The position numbers were made by a program, and so were the translations under genes. From Phycisphaerae bacterium (lineage in GTDB: Bacteria > Planctomycetota > Phycisphaerae > Sedimentisphaerales > UBA12454): a DNA stretch of 42,673 bases. The notes under the pieces were generated by a model, which did no database searches, had not been told where the DNA came from, and saw only the letters and a list, made by a program, of their open reading frames with translations. The stretch is from assembly GCA_026386845.1 (NCBI GenBank), contig JAPLMW010000071.1, positions 1-42,673 of the forward strand, read 5' to 3'. Of the stretch, positions 7,425-16,864 are shown piece after piece. Numbering within the stretch: the first letter of the stretch is position 1; every line of letters starts with the position of its first letter.

Positions 7425-8555
7425 ATGAGAATTATCGCTGATGAGAATATCCCGTTTGTAAGAGAGTGCTTCAATTCTGTCGGAGATGTTCTGACAATTC
7501 ACGGCCGAAGGATTACGCCTGAGATTTTGAAAAATGCTGACGCACTTCTGGTTCGCAGTATCACAAAGGTCGGCAAAGATTTGCTCGACGGTTCAAAAGT
7601 GAAATTTGTCGGCACGGCAACAATCGGTTTTGAGCATATCGACGTTGATTACCTTGCGGCGAAAAAAATCGGTTTTGCATCGGCGCCGGGTTCAAACGCA
7701 AATTCTGTTGCTGAATATATGGTTTCCGCACTTTTAAATCTGGCAGATAAATATCAATTTGAAATTAGCGAAAAGTCAATCGGCATTGTCGGGGTCGGTA
7801 ATGTCGGCAGCAGAGTTGAGAAAAAAGCCAGAGCGCTTGGAATGAGGGTAGTCTTGAATGACCCGCCTTTGAAGATAAAAACAGATGATGAAAAATATCG
7901 GCCGATAGAGGAAATTTTCGATTGCGATATCGTAACGCTTCACGTTCCTTTGACGAACGAAGGACCGGACAAAACTTATCATTTAGCGGATGAAAAGTTT
8001 TTTAAATCCCTGAAAAAAGATGTCATCTTTTTCAATACCTGTCGCGGCAAAGTGCACGATACAGCGGCGCTGAAAAACGCCATAACCTCCTATAAAACAT
8101 CGGCTTGCGTGCTGGATGTGTGGGAAAACGAGCCGAATATTGATATTGAACTGGTAAAAATGGTCGATTACGGAACGCCGCATATTGCGGGGTATTCCTA
8201 TGACGGCAAAATTATCGGGATGATTATGATTTACCAGGCGTTCTGTAAATTTTTCGGCGTTAAACCGAAATTCATCGCAAAAGATTTTCTGCCCAAGCCC
8301 CAGGTTGAGAAAATAGACATTAGCAAAGACGACCCCAAACCATTGTGGACAATTGTTAATACACTCTATGATATAAAAAAGGACGATGAAAAATTAAGAC
8401 AGATAATAAATAAGCTGGCCGAAAAACAAGGCGCTTATTTTGACTCTTTGCGGAAGAATTATCATATCCGCAGGGAGTTTCAGAATACCGCTGTTTCCAC
8501 TGGAAATAAAAAGCTTAAAAATATTTTGGAGGGGTTGGGTTTTAAAGTTGCGTGA
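7425..8555 (+). CDS. pdxB: 4-phosphoerythronate dehydrogenase
   Basis: PdxB oxidises 4-phosphoerythronate in the DXP-dependent route to pyridoxal phosphate. The 376 residues match the family length. The opening MRIIADENIPF and GTATIGFEHID are typical. The NAD-binding loop is GIVGVGNVGSRV. The catalytic set of 2-hydroxyacid dehydrogenases is visible as the Arg in CRGKVHD, the Glu in WENEPNID and the His in PHIAGYSYDGK. A C-terminal dimerisation domain follows (about 290-376). The stop overlaps the likely TTG start of folP, so the two cofactor genes are probably co-transcribed and translationally coupled. Confidence 0.92.
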   Translation: MRIIADENIPFVRECFNSVGDVLTIHGRRITPEILKNADALLVRSITKVGKDLLDGSKVKFVGTATIGFEHIDVDYLAAKKIGFASAPGSNANSVAEYMVSALLNLADKYQFEISEKSIGIVGVGNVGSRVEKKARALGMRVVLNDPPLKIKTDDEKYRPIEEIFDCDIVTLHVPLTNEGPDKTYHLADEKFFKSLKKDVIFFNTCRGKVHDTAALKNAITSYKTSACVLDVWENEPNIDIELVKMVDYGTPHIAGYSYDGKIIGMIMIYQAFCKFFGVKPKFIAKDFLPKPQVEKIDISKDDPKPLWTIVNTLYDIKKDDEKLRQIINKLAEKQGAYFDSLRKNYHIRREFQNTAVSTGNKKLKNILEGLGFKVA

Positions 8556-9408
8556 TAAAAGTAATGATATTTTAGTCTGGCCGACAGGCAAACTTGATTT
8601 TTCCATTGGCTGTGTTGTGATGGGCATTTTAAATATCACGCCTGATTCGTTCAGCGACGGCGGTGATTTTCTCGATACACAAAAAGCTGTCGAACGCGGC
8701 GTCGAAATGGCTGAAGAAGGAGCGGCGATAATCGATGTCGGCGCAGAATCCACCCGCCCCGGCTCAAAACCGGTTAGTGCGGAGGAGCAAATCAAAAGAG
8801 CGATACCTGTTATTGAGAAACTTGCTGCAAAAGTAAAAGTTCCCATAAGCATCGACAGCAAAGATTATGAGGCTGCAAAAGCTGCTCTCGATGCAGGCGC
8901 AGCGATAATAAATGATATAACATCACTAAGCGATGGAAGAATGGCCAAACTCGCAGCGGAACGAAAAACACCCATTGTTTTGATGCATATGCAGGGCAGT
9001 CCCAACACAATGCAGATTGAACCGAAATACGGAAATGTTGTCAGCGAAGTTCTTGAATATCTGCTTGATAGAGCCAAAGCCGCTCAGGAGGCAGGCATTG
9101 AGAAGGAAAAAATTTTTATCGACCCGGGAATAGGTTTCGGAAAGACGCTGGAGCATAATTTAGAACTGTTGCGCAACATAAGTATTTTTGTAAACAGCGG
9201 ATACAGAGTTCTGCTTGGTACGAGCAGAAAGAATTTTATTGGTATTTTGACGGACAAAAAGGCGCCAAAGGAAAGGATTTTCGGCACGGCCGCGACGGTT
9301 GCAGTTGCGGCGGCGGCAGGCGTTTCGATTGTTAGAGTACACGACGTTGCGCAAATGGTTGATGTGGTGAAAGCAGCAAACAGACTCCGAAAAAAAACTA
9401 AAGATTGA
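8548..9408 (+). CDS. folP: Dihydropteroate synthase
   Basis: FolP condenses p-aminobenzoate with the pterin pyrophosphate to make dihydropteroate in folate synthesis. All family signatures are present: MGILNITPDSFSDGG, DVGAESTRPGS, SIDS, INDITSL, LMHMQG, DPGIGFGKTLEHN, LLGTSRKNFIG and the final RVHDV. A longer open frame reaches back to 8440 but lies wholly inside pdxB; the TTG at 8548, which overlaps the pdxB stop and has GGAGGGG about 14 bases upstream, gives 286 residues, the normal family size. The start is therefore chosen by length and overlap, with moderate confidence. The function call is very secure. Confidence 0.92.
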   Translation: MRDKSNDILVWPTGKLDFSIGCVVMGILNITPDSFSDGGDFLDTQKAVERGVEMAEEGAAIIDVGAESTRPGSKPVSAEEQIKRAIPVIEKLAAKVKVPISIDSKDYEAAKAALDAGAAIINDITSLSDGRMAKLAAERKTPIVLMHMQGSPNTMQIEPKYGNVVSEVLEYLLDRAKAAQEAGIEKEKIFIDPGIGFGKTLEHNLELLRNISIFVNSGYRVLLGTSRKNFIGILTDKKAPKERIFGTAATVAVAAAAGVSIVRVHDVAQMVDVVKAANRLRKKTKD

Positions 9409-9433
9409 AATATTCTTCAATCGCAATTATAAT
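9405..9433 (+). promoter_or_regulatory. Promoter of the acyl-CoA dehydratase activase gene
   Basis: TTGAAA (9405-9410) overlaps the folP stop region, and TATAAT (9428-9433) follows after 17 bases. The ATG at 9469 lies 35 bases on, behind GGAGAGG. Confidence 0.5.
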
Positions 9434-9468
9434 ATGCCCCGGTTTGTTTGACTTTGGAGAGGTTGAAA

Positions 9469-12400
9469 ATGCAGCCGAAAAATCAATCCGAGAAAATTCT
9501 CCGGACTTCAGTGCCGGTTCGCAAGCTTGAGCCGCTTAAGGGCGGGGGCGGTTTTTATCTCGGCATTGATGTTGGCTCAACGAGTTCTGATATTGTTGTG
9601 CTTGACGGACAGCAGCAAATTGTTTACAGCAGTTACAAACGCACAAAAGGCAAAGCCGTTCAAACACTCATTTCCCAGCTTGAGGAGTTTTTTAAAGTCA
9701 TAAGCATCGACAGGATAGAGTTTGCCGCCGCTACAGGCTCGGCATCGAGACCGATAGCGTCGCTGCTTGAAATTCCTTATGTCAATGAAGTTTCAGCTCA
9801 AGCGACGGCGATTGCACAATTGTATCCGCATTTCAACCAGGCGACGGTAATCGAAATGGGCGGGCAGGACAGCAAACTTATTTTTCTACGAACGGAAAAA
9901 GGACGATTGGTATTGACGGATTTTGCGCTCAATAGCGTCTGTGCGGCCGGAACAGGTTCGTTTCTTGACCAGCAGGCCCAGCGGTTAGGCGTTAATATCG
10001 AAGATGAATTTGGGAAAATGGCGCAGTCGGCAAAAAATGTTCCGACTCTTGCCGGCAGATGTTCCGTTTTTGCAAAAAGCGATATGATTCATCTCCAGCA
10101 GCAGGCTACGCCGGCTGAAGAAATTATCGCGGGATTATGTCTTGCACTTGCCAGAAATTTGAAAAGCAATCTCGGCAAAGGCAGGGAATTTATAAAGCCG
10201 ATAATTTTTACCGGCGGCGTCGCGGCCAATATCGGCGTGGTAAACGCAATGGAGCGTGCGCTATGTTTGCAGGCCGGTCAGCTTATAGTCCCTAAAGAAC
10301 ATTTCTTCACCGGCGCAATCGGAGCGGTGCTTGCCGCAACTAAAGACAGCTGTAAATTAAAAATTGATAAGTTATATGAGTATCTTAATTCGCAGGCGAG
10401 CAGTCTCCAAAAAGCTCCGCGTAAAGAGCCGCTTTCAGAACCTTTTTTTGATGTGCCGCAGAGGAATATCTGCCGATTGTCCGCGGACAATCGGGTTGAG
10501 GCGTATCTTGGCGTGGATGTCGGCAGCATAAGCACAAATGTTGTTGTGATTGATAGTCAAAAGAATGTTCTTGCAAAGGCTTATCTTATGACGGCAGGCA
10601 GACCGCTTGAGGCCGTCAAGAAAGGCCTGCAGATGGTTACGGAAGAAATTCGCGGCCGAGTCGAGATAAAAGGCGCAGCAACGACAGGTTCCGGCAGATA
10701 CCTGACAGGCGATTTTATAGGCGCCGATATCGTGATAAACGAGATAACCGCTCAGGCGACCGGCGCCGCTATTGTGAGTCCTGCGGTTGATACAATTTTT
10801 GAAATCGGCGGTCAGGACAGCAAATTTATTTCGCTTAAGGATGGCGTTGTTGTTGATTTTGAGATGAATCACGCCTGCGCAGCGGGAACAGGTTCATTTC
10901 TCGAAGAGCAGGCGGAAAGGCTCGGCATAAGCATAAAAGACGAATTTGCCGCTCTCGCTTTTCAAAGCACATCGCCGATAAAGCTTGGCGAAAGATGCAC
11001 CGTGTTTATGGAATCCGACCTGCTCGATTATCAGCAGCAGGGCGCCGGGACAAAAGACCTTGTTGCGGGACTGGCCTATTCGATAGCAACCAACTATCTC
11101 AATCGCGTTGTCGGCAGAAGAAAGCTCGGCGATAATATCTGTTTTCAGGGAGGGACGGCATTTAACAAAGCTGTCTGGGCGGCATTTGAAAAAATTCTCG
11201 GCAAACCTGTTCGTGTGCCCGACCATCACGAGGTAACCGGAGCGCTCGGCGCCGCCGCGATTGCAGCGGACTTCATAAAAAAACAAAGAGAGCAGAAACC
11301 ATTTGTTTCGAGCAAATTCAGAGGCTTTGAAAATCTCATCGGGATTGAATACGAGGTCGAGACGTTTGCCTGTGAGCATTGCTCGAACACCTGCGAAATC
11401 AAGAAGGTTAGTCTGCCTGATTGCGAACCGTTATATTACGGCTCCCGCTGCGACAGGTATAATGTATCAAAGGTGAAGAAACCCAAGAGGATTGCGCCTG
11501 CTTTTGAGTATCGCTCACAGATGCTGCGGCGTTTTGCACAGCTTGACCCCGCACCTTCTGAATATTCGAAAAATTTAATACAGAGAAGGTGCGGGGTTGA
11601 CGATCAGGCAGAAAGTAAACGTAAAGAAAAAATCGGAATACCGCTGGCGCTTGTAAACTACCAGTACCTGCCCCTGTTCAGCGTGTTTTTCAAAAATCTG
11701 GGCTTTGATCCCCTTATAACTTCCCCAACCGGCCGGTCAACTGTAAAAAAAGGCGTCGAATCGGTAACGGCCGAGCCTTGTTTTCCGGTTAAGGTCGCAT
11801 TCGGACACATCGCGGAACTTATTGAACAGGAAGCAGACTATATTTTTCTGCCGAGCATCGTAACTCTTGAGAACGTATTTGAGCTGAACAAAACATCGAA
11901 GCTCTGCCCTTATGTTCAGTCACTGCCGTATCAGATAAAAGCCGCATTTGCCGACAGACTGGGCAAAACGAAGATTCTTTCGCCTGTTATGCGGCTGGGT
12001 GAGGGCCGAAAAGAACTTCTGAAAAGTTTTCTGGGTCTTGCCTCGCAGTTGAGAGTAAAAGCGGCCCTGGCAAAACGGGCGTTCGAAAAAGCTCTTGCCG
12101 CACAAAAAGCCTTTGAGAAAAGTCTTATCGAAGAAGGCGGCCGGATATTATCTTCGATTAAGGCTACCGAAAAGCTGTTTGTGCTTGTCGGCCGGCCCTA
12201 CAATGGCTGTGATTCACAGATAAATCTCCGTCTGGCCGACAAACTCGCAGAGCTTGGGGTTATTATGATACCGATGGATATGCTTTCTGTTGCTGATGCA
12301 CCGGTGAGCGATGAGGATTTGCACAGCAGCATTTATTGGGGCTGGGGCCAGAAAATTCTGAGAACCGCTGAGATTATAAAGCGAGACAAACGATTATTCG

Positions 12401-13857
12401 CCGTATATCTGTCGAATTTCAGCTGCGGGCCGGATTCTTTCCTGATGACGTTCTTCAAGGATATTATGGCCGATAAGCCCTGTCTGTTTCTTGAGCTGGA
12501 CGAGCATTCGGCTGACGCAGGACTTATTACAAGGCTTGAGGCATTTCTCGACAGTCTCAGTCACCATAGGCCGAAAGAATCAGCAAAGACTGAAATGAAA
12601 AAAGCCGTGCAGACCATCGGTAATCGTAAAATATATGTTCCCTATATGGGAGATTGTTCTTATGGTATGGCGGCGGCGATAAAGGCTCACGGCCGGGATG
12701 CGGAAGTTATGAAGTGCGCCGATGAGCAGGGGCTGCTTATAGGCAGAAGATTTACGACCGGCAAAGAATGTCTGCCCTGCACGATAACCATCGGCGATAT
12801 GCTTATAACGACACAGCGAGAAGATTTTGATTCTGAAAAAAGCGCATTTTTTATGCCTTCAGCGTCAGGGCCGTGCAGACTCGGACTTTACAACTGTATG
12901 CAAAGACTGGTGCTGAAATATGCCGGCCTGCCGGAGGCGTTTGTTGTTTCGCCGAATCAGGACACAACCTTCTACGAAGAACTTGCGGGCTGCACAGACA
13001 AAAAGCGATCAAGATTTATGCTGGATGCATGGGTCGTGATGGTGGGCATCGACCTTTTAGGAAAACTGCTGCTGAAGGTGCGGCCTTACGCAAGAGACAG
13101 GAAAGCTGTCGGGCAGATTTACGAGGAATGTCTGAAGATTTGGATAGAGGCGGCAGAGAACCGCGCAGCTTTTTCGCGGCAAAAAAAACTTATGGCCGAT
13201 TTTGCCCGCAGATTTTCTGCTCTTGAATTTGATTATACTGTCCGCAAGCCGTGCATAGGTGTAGTCGGCGAAATTTATGTCAGGAGTCATCCGTTTGCGA
13301 ACAATAATATAATAAAACAGCTCGAATCGCTGGGGGCAGCGTGCAGTCTGGCGCCGCTTGCGGAATGGGTTTATTATACGAATTTTACAAGATTGGACTC
13401 CGCGAAAAGAAACAGGGATTTCAAAAATTATCTTATTAATTTTATGACGGATTTTCTGGAGCGCAGAAAAGAAAAAGCCCTTGCCGTGCCGCTTGAAAAG
13501 AAATTCGGGAAATTGGCGGAAGGAAAAACATCCCAGCTCCTGAATTACAGCCGCCCCTATATGGACACCGCGTTCGAGGGCGAGGCGATTTTGAGTATTG
13601 CAAAGACGGTTGAGTTTTTCCACGATGGCTTTGCCGGCGTGGTAAACGTAATGCCTTTCAGCTGTATGCCTTCGACAATTGTCAGCAGTATAACGCCGCA
13701 ATTAAGCAGAGATTGTGAGAATATGCCGATACTTAACATAAGTTTCGATGGCTCCGAGGACGCGACTTCTCAGACCCGGCTGGAAGCATTTTTTCAGCAG
13801 TGCTGCAGAAGAGAGGGTTCGATGCTTAGCGTATCAGAAGTTCTGCAAAGAATGTAA
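9469..13857 (+). CDS. Two-domain acyl-CoA dehydratase activase-related protein (BadF/BcrA + DUF2229)
   Basis: This large protein (1462 residues from the ATG at 9469; a TTG at 9448 is less likely) holds two ASKHA ATPase domains in tandem. The first (about 30-320) reads GIDVGSTSSDIVVLD and CAAGTGSFLDQQA; the second (about 345-620) reads GVDVGSISTNVVVID and CAAGTGSFLEEQA. In activators of 2-hydroxyacyl-CoA dehydratases and benzoyl-CoA reductases these Cys residues hold a 4Fe-4S cluster at the dimer interface and ATP drives electron transfer. Next come a CEHCSNTCEI cysteine set, a DUF2229 domain and a long C-terminal region with further conserved Cys (GKECLPCTITIGD). Such long forms carry activator and dehydratase-like parts in one chain; no separate dehydratase subunits lie nearby. 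It has palindromic insertions in two linkers (10473 and 11547). Confidence 0.82.
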   Translation: MQPKNQSEKILRTSVPVRKLEPLKGGGGFYLGIDVGSTSSDIVVLDGQQQIVYSSYKRTKGKAVQTLISQLEEFFKVISIDRIEFAAATGSASRPIASLLEIPYVNEVSAQATAIAQLYPHFNQATVIEMGGQDSKLIFLRTEKGRLVLTDFALNSVCAAGTGSFLDQQAQRLGVNIEDEFGKMAQSAKNVPTLAGRCSVFAKSDMIHLQQQATPAEEIIAGLCLALARNLKSNLGKGREFIKPIIFTGGVAANIGVVNAMERALCLQAGQLIVPKEHFFTGAIGAVLAATKDSCKLKIDKLYEYLNSQASSLQKAPRKEPLSEPFFDVPQRNICRLSADNRVEAYLGVDVGSISTNVVVIDSQKNVLAKAYLMTAGRPLEAVKKGLQMVTEEIRGRVEIKGAATTGSGRYLTGDFIGADIVINEITAQATGAAIVSPAVDTIFEIGGQDSKFISLKDGVVVDFEMNHACAAGTGSFLEEQAERLGISIKDEFAALAFQSTSPIKLGERCTVFMESDLLDYQQQGAGTKDLVAGLAYSIATNYLNRVVGRRKLGDNICFQGGTAFNKAVWAAFEKILGKPVRVPDHHEVTGALGAAAIAADFIKKQREQKPFVSSKFRGFENLIGIEYEVETFACEHCSNTCEIKKVSLPDCEPLYYGSRCDRYNVSKVKKPKRIAPAFEYRSQMLRRFAQLDPAPSEYSKNLIQRRCGVDDQAESKRKEKIGIPLALVNYQYLPLFSVFFKNLGFDPLITSPTGRSTVKKGVESVTAEPCFPVKVAFGHIAELIEQEADYIFLPSIVTLENVFELNKTSKLCPYVQSLPYQIKAAFADRLGKTKILSPVMRLGEGRKELLKSFLGLASQLRVKAALAKRAFEKALAAQKAFEKSLIEEGGRILSSIKATEKLFVLVGRPYNGCDSQINLRLADKLAELGVIMIPMDMLSVADAPVSDEDLHSSIYWGWGQKILRTAEIIKRDKRLFAVYLSNFSCGPDSFLMTFFKDIMADKPCLFLELDEHSADAGLITRLEAFLDSLSHHRPKESAKTEMKKAVQTIGNRKIYVPYMGDCSYGMAAAIKAHGRDAEVMKCADEQGLLIGRRFTTGKECLPCTITIGDMLITTQREDFDSEKSAFFMPSASGPCRLGLYNCMQRLVLKYAGLPEAFVVSPNQDTTFYEELAGCTDKKRSRFMLDAWVVMVGIDLLGKLLLKVRPYARDRKAVGQIYEECLKIWIEAAENRAAFSRQKKLMADFARRFSALEFDYTVRKPCIGVVGEIYVRSHPFANNNIIKQLESLGAACSLAPLAEWVYYTNFTRLDSAKRNRDFKNYLINFMTDFLERRKEKALAVPLEKKFGKLAEGKTSQLLNYSRPYMDTAFEGEAILSIAKTVEFFHDGFAGVVNVMPFSCMPSTIVSSITPQLSRDCENMPILNISFDGSEDATSQTRLEAFFQQCCRREGSMLSVSEVLQRM
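10473..10494 (+). repeat. Perfect 22-base palindrome in the linker between the two ATPase domains
   Basis: CCGATTGTCCG is followed immediately by its exact reverse complement, with no loop. It encodes part of CRLSADNRVEAYLG, at about residue 335, exactly at the junction of the two ASKHA domains. No clear target duplication was found. Confidence 0.6.
11543..11600 (+). mobile_element. MITE-like palindrome, type C, inserted in frame in the activase gene
   Basis: The arms CCCCGCACCTTCT (11547 on) and AGAAGGTGCGGGG (to 11596) surround a short AT-rich core, 50 bases in all. TTGA stands on both sides (11543-11546 and 11597-11600). Element plus duplication is 54 bases, 18 codons. Without it the protein would read AQLDDQA across the site, a linker before the DUF2229 domain. 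It is a short version of the 110-base copies at 35357 and 36463. Confidence 0.85.
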
Positions 13858-13863
13858 CGGTCT

Positions 13864-16353
13864 TTAGGAAACAGCTTTTCGATTTTTTGCGCAGAACTGG
13901 CCCATAAGTTTCATAGCGATATTAAGTTTTTCGTCTGAGCCGTCCATATTCGCATAAGCATCAACAAGCTCGACAAGCTCGGAGTCCGCAGGTTTCAAAC
14001 CGAACTGATGGGCGACATTTACAATCCCCGCATCAAGACCATAACGTATTGCTACCTCGGCGTAGGCGCGTGCGACACCGATTTTCCTGCCCGGCAGGTC
14101 GCGCACACAGTTTGTAATCCCAAGCGAGAAGTGACATTTCTTTAACTGCGGGTCGGTCTTTATTTTCTTGATTGTATTAAAGGTTCGATGAGTGTAGCTC
14201 GGCACGCCGGGCTGCATAGGCATATCAATCGCCAGCGGAAATACGGTAGAATCAAAGAAAATCTCTTCAGGCTTAAAGCCGTATTTATTCACGGCGGCGT
14301 CATAAATCGTCTTTGCCAGTTTGTAAAGGTCGTCAATAGTATCGGTCCTGCTGGGGTCTGTCGCTTTTCCTTCGCTCAGCAGCAGGCCGATGAATTTATA
14401 ATCGAAATGTTTCTTCAACGGCATCAGATTGTCAATCGTGTAAATTTTTATGGAGTTTATAAGGGGCGGCAGGACTTTTTCATTAGTGTTATACCATTCC
14501 TTCAGGCCTGCCGTCAGCACGTTATCGTCGCTGCTGTCGATGCAGACAGGCACGCCTCTGCTGAATTTGCGGACAAGCTTTACATATTCTTTCATCAGCT
14601 TTACGGCATAAGCCGGGTCGGATTCGCCGAACTGGTCGATATTGACCGCGAGGTAATCAGCGCCGTCGGCAGCCTGTGATTCTATCAGGGCTTTTATATA
14701 ATCAAGCTGCGGACCGGGCGTCTCAAAGGCTTTTTCGCCCAAGGCGTGAAGGTGTTTCATAATCTGGCCTGTTTTTGGTATTGAAGCGTGCACAAGCTCA
14801 CCCGTGCTTATGAGCGGATTTTTCTGCGTATGGTCTTTGCCGAAAAGGTAATTTAATATCGAAGCGGTATGCTCAAGATGGGACATTCTGGGCTTGTTGA
14901 TGATTTTCCTGAGTTTTTCGAGACCTTCTTTTTCCGCTGCCGCGGCTTTATAGATGCGGTCGCCGATGCAGATTTTGTCGAGATTGTTTCCGCATTTACC
15001 TTCAGCAGTTGAGTCGCCGCAGGGAGCGTTATCCATTCCTTTTTCGCATCCGCCTATTGTGCAAAGGCTGAAATTTTCAGGAAGATAGCAGTCGCCGCAT
15101 TCCTCGCAATCGAACAGACAATATTTGATTGGTTTTTCTGCCATAAAGAAAGTTCTGTAGATGAAGCCTTTGCCTTTGTCGGCGCCGAGAAATTTCATTG
15201 TCTTTTTGAACGCGTGAAAACCGCAATGATTCGGATCAAGAATAGCGAAGTGCATAAAATCAAAGAACCGGAGATGAAGCGTTTTGCTGAATTTTTTCAG
15301 TTTGGTTCTGTTTCCCGATTCATCATAAAGATAAAAAGCTTCTTCGGTTCGACTTCGCTCACCATAAATTGGCGGCCAGCAGAGATTGTCTTTGAATTGC
15401 TGCCAGTTATCGCCTATTTCGGCGGCGCGTTTGAGTATCTTTATGAACATTTCGTAGTTCGGCACGCCTCCGACATCAACACCTGCGGCGCCAATGGATT
15501 TATACATAGCAACCTGCTGGGCGGCACGTTCGATATGCTGGTCGATTTTTTCACTGCAAACCTTGTTGAAGAGTTCGTCGCTGACAAAACAGCCGGGCAG
15601 TTTTATGTCGTGCATCAATCTCGGGGCCGGAGTAATAGTGCTGAGCAGATAAACGTTTCCGATAACCGGGATATCTAATTTTGTCTCGGCAAGATACCGC
15701 ATCAGTTCAACACTTTTTTTCCAGTCCCAGCCGACCTGTGTTATCAGGAATTTCGCGCCGGATGCGATTTTTTTCTCTATCTTGAAATACTGCTGCATTT
15801 GGGATTCTTCGTTGTATTTAAATGGCGAGACGGCAGCGCCGGCGGAAAATCGCGGCACGGACTGGAGAGATTCCGGCTTTGCAGATATGATGGCATCGTT
15901 ATTTAAGCGGGTAATTAAGTTGAGTAAACCTATGGATTCCAGTTCAAAGACACCTTTTGCCTCTATGGGTTTGTCGCCTGTCAGAGCGAGCAGGCTTTCG
16001 ATGCCGGCTGATTTATGGGTATTTAAAAGACTCCTGATACCATCTTTGTTCATATCCTTGCAGCTTACGTGCGGAATGAAGTCCAGTTCGCCGAGCAGAT
16101 TATTGTTTACTACAAAACGAAGAACGTCAGTAGGTTCAAGATTGGCGACCCCACCCGGACTTTGCGGACTGGTTATGCCGACAAAGTTAAAATCGGCAGG
16201 TATGTCTTTGCCGCCGGCTTCTTTATAAGCGGTAAGAAATTTTTTAATCGGCTCATAACTAAAATTTGGTCCGCCGGTAAGTTCGGCAATAATGACAAAA
16301 CGGCTTTTGTTTCTCAATGCCTGACTTAATCTTTTTTTTGTGCCCGATTCCAT
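13864..16353 (-). CDS. Methylenetetrahydrofolate reductase fused to MetV-like and pterin-binding methyltransferase domains
   Basis: The 829 residues form three parts. Residues about 15-320 are a MetF-type TIM barrel (FVIIAELTGGPNFSYEPIKK, HVSCKDMN, LLALTGDKP), which reduces methylene-THF to methyl-THF. Residues about 355-490 are a cysteine-rich MetV/MTHFR C-terminal module (CLFDCEECGDCYLPENFSLC and further Cys), the zinc or Fe-S subunit seen in acetogens. Residues about 520-829 resemble the dihydropteroate-synthase-like barrel of methyl-THF:corrinoid methyltransferases (NIDQFGESDPA, VCIDSSDDN, SLGITNCVRDLPGRK). The start ATG is preceded by AAAGGA. One chain could thus make methyl-THF and pass the methyl on; no acs/cdh genes are in the window. 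The first two domains are sure; the acceptor of the third is inferred. Confidence 0.83.
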   Translation of the reverse strand: MESGTKKRLSQALRNKSRFVIIAELTGGPNFSYEPIKKFLTAYKEAGGKDIPADFNFVGITSPQSPGGVANLEPTDVLRFVVNNNLLGELDFIPHVSCKDMNKDGIRSLLNTHKSAGIESLLALTGDKPIEAKGVFELESIGLLNLITRLNNDAIISAKPESLQSVPRFSAGAAVSPFKYNEESQMQQYFKIEKKIASGAKFLITQVGWDWKKSVELMRYLAETKLDIPVIGNVYLLSTITPAPRLMHDIKLPGCFVSDELFNKVCSEKIDQHIERAAQQVAMYKSIGAAGVDVGGVPNYEMFIKILKRAAEIGDNWQQFKDNLCWPPIYGERSRTEEAFYLYDESGNRTKLKKFSKTLHLRFFDFMHFAILDPNHCGFHAFKKTMKFLGADKGKGFIYRTFFMAEKPIKYCLFDCEECGDCYLPENFSLCTIGGCEKGMDNAPCGDSTAEGKCGNNLDKICIGDRIYKAAAAEKEGLEKLRKIINKPRMSHLEHTASILNYLFGKDHTQKNPLISTGELVHASIPKTGQIMKHLHALGEKAFETPGPQLDYIKALIESQAADGADYLAVNIDQFGESDPAYAVKLMKEYVKLVRKFSRGVPVCIDSSDDNVLTAGLKEWYNTNEKVLPPLINSIKIYTIDNLMPLKKHFDYKFIGLLLSEGKATDPSRTDTIDDLYKLAKTIYDAAVNKYGFKPEEIFFDSTVFPLAIDMPMQPGVPSYTHRTFNTIKKIKTDPQLKKCHFSLGITNCVRDLPGRKIGVARAYAEVAIRYGLDAGIVNVAHQFGLKPADSELVELVDAYANMDGSDEKLNIAMKLMGQFCAKNRKAVS

Positions 16354-16864
16354 ACGGAAAAATCCTTTTGGTTGTTGTTATTGGTTATTTATGTAAACCG
16401 ATACAATATAATAACCTTTGTCAAAATAACCACTATAAACACAAGGTCTTTTTTTGGCATTATGCTGTTAAGGAGAAGGTTCATTTGCGAAGAGACAGGT
16501 CTTTAATTGTGTGGATAGGGTGTTGATAACATTATGATGGAGTTAAGATGGATGTTTTGCGAAGGGCAGAGAAATTTGTGGTGCCACGGCAATTTTTGTA
16601 TGGAAGTGGAAGTTTAAAATGCGACAGACCGATAATTTGTGCTATAAGTTTAGTTTTTAGATATAGTTATAACTTCGCCATTCACCGTTATTTACCGGCC
16701 GGCATACCGACTGGTATATTATATAGGGTTTTAGGGGAATCTAAAGTGCATATATTCGTTAAATTTTAACGGCCGTGCGAAAAGGTGGATAACTCCTTTG
16801 GTCGGCAGGTTTATAGCTTTTGTAAAATAAAAGACTTACAATCAGCTTTTAGTTATTTTTGCAA
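16354..16864. other. Gene-free interval of about 510 bases between thiE and the MetF fusion
   Basis: Short open frames exist on the plus strand (16317-16526, 16548-16769), but they lack family resemblance and good start signals. On the minus strand TTGACA occurs about 80 bases before the MetF fusion start, without a convincing -10 at standard spacing. Three DnaA-box-like words are present (16510-16518, 16521-16529, 16784-16792). No riboswitch motif was recognised. Confidence 0.5.

Noticed and set aside
16354-16864. Chromosome replication origin
   Set aside because: Three near-consensus DnaA words are too few, there is no AT-rich unwinding stretch next to them, and no dnaA or dnaN nearby; mnmG lies about 25 kb away and is not evidence alone.
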